Positions 56,749 to 64,000 of a stretch of DNA of 64,000 nucleotides are shown here, piece after piece (position 1 is the stretch's first letter; every line of letters begins with the position of its first letter). The position numbers and the translations under genes are program-made. The DNA is taken from contig NC_034010.1 of NCBI RefSeq assembly GCF_000346465.2, forward strand, positions 6,773,610-6,837,609, read 5' to 3'. The notes beneath the pieces were generated by a model. The model did not search any database, was not told the origin of the DNA, and worked only from the letters and a program-made list of their open reading frames with translations. The stretch comes from Prunus persica. Its lineage: Eukaryota > Streptophyta > Magnoliopsida > Rosales > Rosaceae.

Positions 56749-59158
56749 ATGTCCGATAGCGAATCGACGTTCGGTAATGAGCCCAACGCGTTCGATGGGG
56801 AGTTGTCATCGGGATGGGATACGTCCAGCGGGGCTGCGAGCCTCGCCGCCGAGGATGGAGGTGACACCGATGTTGAATTATTCGGTGAGGAGGTGGACTC
56901 CGTTCCCACCCATGGCATCGGCAAGGGGCTCATGATGGGGCACCCGCTACCCTTGGCCACGGTGTACAAGGACGGTTCCCGTATCGGGCCGTTCGAGCAC
57001 CAACCCGAGGCCTCCACCTCCAGTCGAAGCGTGGACATCGCCGGTCCCTCCCGCCCGAGGGTAACCATTGTCCACCGAGGGCCGCCTAGGATACCGGTGG
57101 GTGTGCCTCAGAAGGCTCTGTTCGGGGTCGATTACCTGGAGCCCAATAAGATCACCGAACGGGAGTTGGAGAAGATCAGGGCCGAATACCTCATCCCTGA
57201 TTCGGTAAGGATGAGGATTCCGAGCCCGGTTGAGTCCCTCAGTGACCCGGCGAACGGCGAGGTGACCTTCTTCACCGACGTCCTTGTGCAAGGGGTTCGG
57301 TTGCTGTTGCAACCTGCCGTGCAGAGGATCCTTGCGCAGATCGGGTACGCTCCGGGCCAATACAACCCTAACTTCTGGGTGGGCCTGATGGGGGTGATCG
57401 CGACATTCAGGATTGCCGAGGAAGGGGAGCCTTCCTACGAGCAGTTCTCGTATCTGTACAGCGTCACCAAGTCCAAGAGCGCCGATCATGGCGGCTGGGT
57501 TCAGGCAAACTGCCTGAAGGCCGCCGAGCGGGGGCATTTCGTTAGTTCGGTGCCGACTTCTCAGAAGTCATGGAGGAATCAGCGGGTGTTGCTCTCCGGC
57601 GATTGGGAATCGCCATCGGGAACACCCCCTAGCTTTCGAGTCCCCACGACTTTCCAGACTGCCGGTAGGTTTTCGAATTACCGATCGGTAGGCTGGCTTT
57701 TTTTTTTTTTTCTTAGTGTATTTTATTAATTTTTCTCCGTTTGACAGGCAAACTCAAGCAGCCGAGCCCCAAGCCGAGCGAGATCCGGCAGCTTGACAGA
57801 GTGAGGTTGCGAGTACCCGCTGCCGAGCGAGTCTATCCGCGCTTCCTCTTCACCGGCAACCTCATCAGAGCCGGCCTCGTTGACCCTGCCGAGAGTATGT
57901 AGACCTTTCTTCCTTTTTTTTTTTTTTTGTATATTGTCTTTGCTTGCCGAACTGACTAAGTGCCTTTTTGATCAGTGACGGACGCCAGGAAAGCTGCCGA
58001 GGCCAAAAAGATGAATGAGTCCTCCAGGAGGCGCCTGATGATGGGCCTGGAGGGCAAAAAGAAAAGAAAGCAGCCCGAGGCGGCTTCCGTTCGGCAGCCG
58101 GTGCCGGATCCGGAGGACCAGACCCTCGCGGATCGCCTTCGGCAGCTTGATGCCGGTGCCGTTCCGAGGCGTACCGCCGATGAAGCCGTTGCGCCGAGGC
58201 ATCGGGACGCCGAGGCTGCCACCTCCAAGGCTGCCGGTAAGCGTCCAGAGACGGTCGATCTGGAGGCCGAGCCGGTCCCCAAGCGCCCTCGCCAACCGGA
58301 AGTTCCCAGGGCCGTCCTTGCGATGGAGGACGAGGACGGTCCTTCCGAGGCCGTCTCCATCGCCTGCCCGGCGAAAACTGTCCAGTTCGTCAACCACATG
58401 ATCCTCGGCTCTTAGATGGAGCTGCCGGAGGTCGACGAACTGCCGAAGAAGTTCCTTCGGGAGGAGGCTGGACGCGCCTTCCGGCTTCAGGCCGCGGTAA
58501 GATTTTTCCTCTTCCTTCGTCGTTTTTGCCTACTGTGTTTTGTGCTTCTGACCTTCTGTGTTTTGTGCAGGCATCCATGGATATGTGGCTCTGCGTTAAG
58601 TGGGCCATCACTGCAGCCGAGCCCGCCAAGAAGGCGTACGAGGACGGCAGGTCAAAGGTTGCCGAGGCTGGCAAAGCGCTCCAGGAGCACGCCCACCTGG
58701 TCAAGCATAAAGACTCTGCCGAACGACAGGTGGAGGAGATGAAGGGGCTCATGGAGGCTGCGCTGGAGGCAACGAAGGATGCCGAGGCTTCCAAAGACGT
58801 GGTGCAGGCGGCCTTGGAGGAGTCGGAGAGGGCGAAAGCAGCGGTGCAGGCGGCCCTGGAGGAATCGGAACGGGCCAAGGCCGCAGAGATCGAGGCTGCG
58901 GTTCAGTCAGCTATCCAGGGGTACCGTTCGTCTTCCGAGTTCTCTATCCTTCTGGATAAGGAAGTGGGCTCGGAGATGGCAGACCTGTTGTACCGATTCA
59001 AGCGGTACAACCCTGGGCAGAAGTTGAACTTAAACTTCATTGCCGACCCTCCTCCTCTACCAGAAGGGATTACCGAGGAGATGATTGAAGATTACGAGGG
59101 GGAGGACGCCGCCGAAGGCTCTGGATCCGCCGAGGCTGCTGCTGGTGACGAAGCCTGA
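56749..59158 (+). CDS. Antisense spliced gene of the Tat element (putative gypsy-type transposon domain)
   Basis: A leader intron (56576-56748) ends with TTTTGTAG immediately before the ATG. Coding exons are 56749-57664, 57748-57894, 57976-58496 and 58571-59158, with GT-AG junctions and matching phases. The first 305 residues begin acidic and contain the plant domain annotated as 'putative gypsy type transposon' (about residues 145-290: LIPDSVRMRIPSP, LQPAVQRILAQIGYAPGQYN, WVGLMGVIATFRI). Exon 3 has a basic KKKRK stretch, a likely nuclear signal. Exon 4 is a long Ala/Glu-rich coiled coil with an acidic tail. One in-frame TAG at 58413-58415 interrupts exon 3, so this copy is broken or spliced differently. 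The gene runs opposite to pol. Its role in the element is not established. Confidence 0.78.
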
Positions 59159-59592
59159 GGGCCTCCTTTGATTTGCTTGTAATAGTTAGTTTTTTTTTTT
59201 TATTTGTATGCACCGAACACCTTGATGCCGAGGGCATCTCTAATTTAAATGCGTATTTTTCTCTACTTATGTTTGTTCGATCTGATTTTGTTCAATTGCC
59301 GATTTTTCTTATTGCCGTATAGGATTTATGACGTTATAAAGGTCACTTCGAAATTGTCAAGTTCCGACGGAATCTGTAGGGTAACAATTTCGAAAATATT
59401 TATTGCCGTAGGCTAATAAAGATGCCGTAGAACGTTATCTTGCCTATATTGGCCGCCGTAGGCTAGTAGAGATTTTAACAAGAGTTTCTGAAGTAATAGT
59501 GCCGAAGGCTTTTCATTAATTTCTGCCGAAAGGCGTTTACAATTTTGTCCTACCGTAGGCTAGGTTATAAATTTGTCCTGCCGTAGGCTAGG
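59159..59592. other. Spacer between the antisense gene and integrase
   Basis: The 3' regions of two convergent genes. Short TGCCGTAGGCTAG-like units recur (for example near 59405, 59455 and 59550). No frame of note. Confidence 0.5.
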
Positions 59593-61320
59593 TTACTTGA
59601 AATAGTACTTGAGATGTTCTACATTCCAAGGATGACCGAGGGTCTTGCCGTTGGAATCTCTTAGGCGGTAGGTTCCCGATCGAAGGATACCGATGATCTC
59701 ATAAGGTCCTTCCCAGGAAGGTCCGAGGGTTCCTTCCGTGGCATCCTTAGTTGCTAGGGACACCTTCCTCATGACCCAATCACCGATTCGGAATGAGTGG
59801 TGTCTGACTCTAGAGTCATAATACCGAGAGACACGTTGCTTGTAGGCCTCGTTCCGAAGGTTGGCATGTGCCCGGTGCTCTTCAAGAAGGTCGAGGTTTA
59901 GAGAAAGTGCTTCTTCATTTGGATTCGGTGCGAAGGTTTCCGTTCGGTAGGAAGGTTCGCCAATTTCTACCGGCACAACGGCTTCCGAACCGAAAGCCAA
60001 AGAGAAAGGGGTCTCTCCTGTGGACGTTCGGTAGGAGGTCCGAATGGCCCATAGCACTTCGGGAAGCTTTTCTGGCCAGGCTCCTTTGGCTTTATCCAGC
60101 TGCCGTTTCAGCAGTTTCTTGATGATTTTGTTTATTGCCTCTACTTGACCGTTTGACTGGGGATGGGCCGGTGATGCGAAAAACAAGTTGATTTTCAGGC
60201 GGGTGCAAAATTGCCTGAAGAGCTCCGAATCGAACTGCCTGCCGTTGTCGGTAATGATTGCATACGGGATGCCGAACCAGCAACAAATATGAGTCCAAAC
60301 GAAGTCTTCCACTCTTGCTGCCGTTATGGTTGCCAGAGGCTCGGCCTCTACCCATTTGGTGAAGTAGTCAACGGCAACCACCGCGTATTTCACTTGGCCT
60401 TTGCCCTGCGGCATTGGACCGATCAGGTCCAGTCCCCATTGTGTGAAAGGCCAAGGACTCACAATCGGTGTCAGGGGTTCGACAGGGATGTGCGGTATGC
60501 TGCCGAAACGCTGGCATTTATCACACTTTTTCACCAGCGAGATAGCGTCCTGGTGCATGGTCGGCCAAAAGTACCCATGCCGAAAGGTTTTGTGGGCGAG
60601 TGATCGGGATCCGGAATGGTCGCCGCACACACCGTTATGGATCTCCCGAAGGACGTAGTCCCCCTGTTCTGCCGTAAGGCATTTGAGATATGGAGTTGTG
60701 TAGCCACGTTTGTAAAGGACGTCGTTGATGACGGTGTACTTTGCCGATCGGTACCTAAGCTTTCGGGCCTGGGCTTTGTCTTCTGGAAGGGTGCCGTTGG
60801 TCAGGTACGAGTAGATAGGAGACATCCATGTATCCTCGTACCGTACGGTAAATGTTTCGGAGGCTACCGTGCTCGGTCGGGCAAGAATTTCCACCGGTAC
60901 CTTTCTTTCGATTTTATCGCTTATTGCCGAGGCTAGGCGTGCCAATGCATCGGCATGGCTGTTTTCGCTTCTGGGGATCTGCCTGATCTCGTAGGCTCGG
61001 AAGTTTTGGAGCAGCCGGTGGGTGGATGAAAGGTAGGCGTTCATGGAGGCGTCTCTGGCCACGAAGTCTGCCGTTACCTGGTTCACAATGAGCTGGGAGT
61101 CGCTGTGAATCCTGATTTGTTTTGCGTTCATGCTCTTGGCTAACCGAAGGCCGGCCAAGAGAGCCTCATATTCGGCTTCATTGTGGGAGGTTCGGAAGTT
61201 GAATCGAAGGGCGTACTCGATCTTGAGTCCCTCTGGTGTTGTCAGTACCAGGCCTGCTCCGCATCCTTGTTGGTTTGCCGAGCCATTGACATGCAGAACC
61301 CATACGGGCCTTGAGGTTCG
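59593..61320 (-). CDS. Ty3/gypsy second RNase H and integrase
   Basis: An unbroken frame of about 575 residues. The second, archaeal-type RNase H begins WVLHVNGSANQQGCGAG; the usual catalytic Asp of the DGS motif is Asn here. It keeps HNEAEYEALLAGL, IHSDSQLIV and NSHADALARLA. Integrase follows with the zinc-binding HxxxCGDHSG...CDKC region, then the D,D-35-E core (LDLIGPMP, IITDNGRQFDSELF, NGQVEAINKIIKKLL) and a C-terminal GPYEI segment. Together these remove RNA after reverse transcription and insert the DNA. The 5' edge is set by a frameshift near 61312; residues encoded before it in this frame are not genuine. Confidence 0.85.
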   Translation of the reverse strand, partial: RTSRPVWVLHVNGSANQQGCGAGLVLTTPEGLKIEYALRFNFRTSHNEAEYEALLAGLRLAKSMNAKQIRIHSDSQLIVNQVTADFVARDASMNAYLSSTHRLLQNFRAYEIRQIPRSENSHADALARLASAISDKIERKVPVEILARPSTVASETFTVRYEDTWMSPIYSYLTNGTLPEDKAQARKLRYRSAKYTVINDVLYKRGYTTPYLKCLTAEQGDYVLREIHNGVCGDHSGSRSLAHKTFRHGYFWPTMHQDAISLVKKCDKCQRFGSIPHIPVEPLTPIVSPWPFTQWGLDLIGPMPQGKGQVKYAVVAVDYFTKWVEAEPLATITAARVEDFVWTHICCWFGIPYAIITDNGRQFDSELFRQFCTRLKINLFFASPAHPQSNGQVEAINKIIKKLLKRQLDKAKGAWPEKLPEVLWAIRTSYRTSTGETPFSLAFGSEAVVPVEIGEPSYRTETFAPNPNEEALSLNLDLLEEHRAHANLRNEAYKQRVSRYYDSRVRHHSFRIGDWVMRKVSLATKDATEGTLGPSWEGPYEIIGILRSGTYRLRDSNGKTLGHPWNVEHLKYYFK

Positions 61321-63363
61321 ATTTCGGTAACCGGCTCGGCTGTCGGCTGTGCCGTTGATAGGGTGAGTTCGGAGATGAAATCGGCAACGGCTTGACCCTT
61401 TTCGACGGGTCTTGGCACGAATTGTATATCGAACTCTCCGAGTTCGATCGCCCACTTGATCAATCGGCCAGAAGTCTCTGGTTTTTGGAGCACCTGCCGA
61501 AGCGGTTGGTTGGTCAGAACTTTGATCCCGTGTGCTTGGAAATATGGCCGAAGTCTTCGTGCCGAGACTACCAGGGCTAGTGCAAGCTGCTCTAATGGGG
61601 GATACCGAAGTTCAGCACTTTAGAGTGCTTTGCTGGCATAGAAAATTGGTAGCTCTGCCCTCTCTGGCTTTCGGACTAATACCGAACTGACAGCAGTGCC
61701 AGATACCGAAAGGTATAGATAGAAAATCTCCCCAGGTAGTGGTTTTGACAGGAGGGGTGCTCTGCCCGTGTAGTCCTTTAAGTCTTGAAACGCTTTATCA
61801 CACTCGGCAGTCCAGATGATATCCCGTTTGCCCCCTTTCAAGGCTGCCACGCGTCCGGTAAGGCTTTGAATGTCCTTCGCCGTTTTCGGCTTCTCCATAT
61901 CGATGATTGCTTTTATTTTTTCGGGGTTCGCTTCGATACCCCTCTCACTGATCATGAATCCGAGGAATTTTCCGGAAGATACACCGAATGCGCACTTCGT
62001 TGGGTTCAGCCTCATCCGATAATCCTTCAGTACGCCGAACATGACTGACAGATTCTGTAGATGTTCCTCGGCAGTTTTGCTCTTTACTAGCATGTCGTCA
62101 ACGTAAACCTCCATGATGTTGCCGATGTACTTGGCGAAGATTCTGTTGACGAGCCTTTGATACGTTGCTCCCGCGTTCTTCAAGCCGAACGGCATGACGT
62201 TGTAACAGTACAAACCCCTGTCCGTTATGAAGGCGGTGTGTTCGCTGTCGGGGGGGGTGCATGAATATCTGATTGTATCCCGAATAGGCGTCCATGAAGC
62301 TCAGCAGTTCGTGTCCTGCGGTGGCGTCCACGAGCTGGTCTATCCGTGGCAACGGGAAGCTGTCCTTCGGGAAGGCCTTATTCAGATCAGTATAGTCTTG
62401 GCACATTCGCCACCCGCCTGTACCCTTCCGGACCATCACCGAGTTTGCCAGCCATACCGGATACGTAGTTTCCCTGATGAAGCCGATGGTTTGAAGTTTG
62501 TTAACCTCTGTGCGCATTGCTTCGTATCGTTCGGCATCATACGAACGGCGCTTCTGTCTTACAGGCTTATATGCGGGGGAGATGCTGAGTTTGTGGTTGA
62601 TGACCTCAGGATCTATGCCGGGCATATCCTCGTAAGACCAAGCAAATACTTTCGAATGAAGCCGTAAGAAGTCTATGAACTGCGCTCGGAGGTTAGGGGT
62701 GAGTCTGGTGCCGATCTTAACCCGACGATCGGGCTGCTCGTCGTTCAGGGTTATCGTTTCCAGTTCTTCGACAGGTTGTGTGTGTGGAGTCGGGGACTCA
62801 TCCCTGGGGTCGTCAATGGGTCCTGTACCGTTCGGTATCCCCTGTACAGACATGGTCTCGTCGGGTACTTGGACAGTGGTTGACTTAAGTGTAGTGGCGT
62901 AGCAAGTTCGAGCGCTTAACTGATTTCCCCGGACAGCCCCCGTGCCGTAGGGGGTTGGGAACTTCATCAGTAGCATGTGGGGGGAAAGATGCGCTTTGAC
63001 CATGGTGAGTGCCGTTCGTCCAACTATGACGTTGTACGCCGTCGGGCAATCAACGATGAGGAATTGATCGTATACAGTCGTTTTCCTTGGCGCGGTGCCG
63101 AAGGTGATGGGTAGTTTCACGCTACCGATCGGTTGGACCAAATCTCCGGAGAAACTCAACAAAGGTGTCAACTGCCGGTTTACCTGGCAGTCCTTTATTC
63201 CCATCCCTCGGAAAGCTTCGGAAAAAGTCATGTTCACCGAGCTCCCGGTATCGATCAGCACTCTTCCTACGTCGTAGTTTGCGATTTCTGCCCAGATGAT
63301 CATTGGGTCGTCATGGGGATAGAGGATGCCTTCTTCTTCCTCCTCGCAGAATGTGATTGGCTC
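61321..63363 (-). pseudogene. Ty3/gypsy protease, RT and first RNase H
   Basis: Starts after the TAG at 63364. The protease has VLIDTGSSVNM (about 63255); RT has LPRIDQLVDA, FMDAYSGYNQI and the catalytic YVDDMLV (about 62100). The frame breaks at a run of eight G (plus strand 62250-62257) just after the SGYNQI motif and resumes at about 62213. A TAA at 61620-61622 interrupts the RT-RNase H link. The first RNase H reads YLYLSVSGTAVSSVLV, without the expected Asp, so it is the degenerate connection domain typical of Tat elements, ending VPRPVEKGQAVADFI. A further frameshift near 61312 separates it from the second RNase H. Confidence 0.82.
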
Positions 63364-64000
63364 CTAACGAACTTTCGGGATTTCCTGGTGCCGATTAAGC
63401 TCTATGCCGAACACCTGAGGAAACTGCGCGGCCCGCACATATTGCTTCATTGACCGGTTGCTCATTCCTGCGATGGTGGGGCCACCGCTAATAGTGCTTA
63501 TCATGTTTATCTGCCGAACCGAATTCGGCACCGGCGCCGTTGGCTGCCGGGTGATGTACTGATCCAGCTTCCCCTCCCTGATCAATCGCTTAACAATTTT
63601 TCTCAGGCTTATACAGTCTTCTGTATTATGGCTGTTGTGCTGGTGGTATCGGCAGAATTTACCGGTATCTCGGTTGTCTTGCCGATTGGGTCTTCGGGCA
63701 TTCGGCTTCGGTATTATTCCCTGTTCGTTCATCAGGACGGCCTCGTAGGTAGTGTTCAACAGGGTGAAGACTTCATTGGCTTGGTCATGATTCGGCAGGG
63801 GCGCTCGGTGGTCGTTGCGACCGTACCGCCCTTTCCCTTTCTTCGAGGGTTCTCTTCGATCGGCGCGGTCGTCCTTTCTCTTATGACCTGCCGAGTATGT
63901 GTCGGTTCTCCCGTAGGATGTCTCCTTTGCCGGATAAGCACTTGATTCGGCGTTTCCTCGTGGTGCCGAAGCCGTGGGCTTCGAGTTGAAGTATTTGGCC
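63364..64000 (-). CDS. Ty3/gypsy gag C-terminal part (window edge)
   Basis: This frame runs off the window at 64000. It contains a basic Arg/Lys/Gly-rich stretch, then LNTTYEAVLMNEQG and the zinc-finger-like CRYHQHNSHNTEDC followed by LRKIVKRLIREGKLDQYI, standard for plant gypsy gag. It ends at TAG 63364-63366; the protease continues in the same frame directly after it (EPITFCEEE). The stop may be a natural gag-pol boundary or damage. Confidence 0.75.
   Translation of the reverse strand, partial: AKYFNSKPTASAPRGNAESSAYPAKETSYGRTDTYSAGHKRKDDRADRREPSKKGKGRYGRNDHRAPLPNHDQANEVFTLLNTTYEAVLMNEQGIIPKPNARRPNRQDNRDTGKFCRYHQHNSHNTEDCISLRKIVKRLIREGKLDQYITRQPTAPVPNSVRQINMISTISGGPTIAGMSNRSMKQYVRAAQFPQVFGIELNRHQEIPKVR

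Larger units (their letters stand above)
55613..64000 (-). mobile_element. Ty3/gypsy retrotransposon of the Tat lineage (5' end off window)
   Basis: On the minus strand the order is gag (partial, window edge), protease, RT, first RNase H, second RNase H, integrase, an antisense spliced gene, polypurine tract and 3' LTR. The second, archaeal-type RNase H between the first RNase H and integrase, and an antisense extra gene between integrase and the 3' LTR, are hallmarks of Tat-lineage elements. Pol carries two frame breaks and two in-frame stops. GC content is clearly higher than the surroundings. Confidence 0.85.

Noticed and set aside
57956..58878. Long minus-strand frames opposite the antisense gene
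   Set aside because: They are shadow frames of a GC-rich, Ala/Glu-rich coding region; the plus strand has matching splice sites and phases.
59868..60658. Plus-strand frames opposite integrase
   Set aside because: They are shadows of an intact 1.7-kb integrase frame with all catalytic motifs on the minus strand.

Overview
This window is nuclear DNA of a flowering plant. Two single-copy host genes with GT-AG introns sit in AT-rich, microsatellite-rich DNA packed with plant-type transposons and endogenous pararetrovirus. Several repeat families (LTRs beginning TGTAATGACCC, TGACAGGACCC-ended LTRs, a Tat-type gypsy element) look like those of woody rosids, possibly Rosaceae. That placement is an impression from sequence style, not a measured result.

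Layout. 1-4.1 kb: a minus-strand group A bZIP gene (ABI5-like 2/AREB3 type), with two coding exons visible, a 5' UTR intron and an ABRE in its upstream region. 5.56-5.99 kb: a miniature LTR retrotransposon (TRIM). 6.37-13.19 kb: a rearranged, circularly permuted endogenous caulimovirid on the minus strand, bounded on both sides by (TA)n. It carries a movement protein, a coat protein/protease region, the RNase H end and a second ORF of unknown function; most of RT-RNase H is missing. 15.3-19.4 kb: a decayed hAT transposase split by a 2.1-kb solo LTR with a perfect 5-bp target duplication. 19.5-23.0 kb: a CACTA-like element holding another inserted repeat. 23.27-24.09 kb: a non-autonomous hAT-like element.

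27.26-44.77 kb: one Ty1/copia element, with both LTRs and the same 5-bp target duplication (CAACA), swollen to 17.5 kb by nested insertions. These are a 1.8-kb unclassified element in the protease-integrase region; a stack of a foreign copia-type LTR, a TGACAGG-type LTR and a second endogenous caulimovirid inside that LTR; and a roughly 980-bp palindrome in the RT-RNase H region.

46.35-50.32 kb: an intact-looking two-exon SUN-domain gene (SUN1/SUN2 type, nuclear envelope LINC complex). 50.9-51.7 kb: a Mutator-like element. 55.6-64.0 kb: the 3' two-thirds of a Tat-lineage Ty3/gypsy element on the minus strand. It encodes gag (partial), protease, RT, a degenerate first RNase H, a second RNase H and integrase. 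It also carries an antisense multi-exon gene with its own TATA box.

The two caulimovirid copies are mutually informative. Copy 1 preserves the movement protein and leader; copy 2 preserves RT-RNase H. Together they show one long polyprotein frame followed by a second overlapping ORF, the layout described for florendovirus-like endogenous caulimovirids. The genus is inferred. Both copies are broken, and the breaks are described at their positions. I found no rRNA, tRNA or CRISPR feature.
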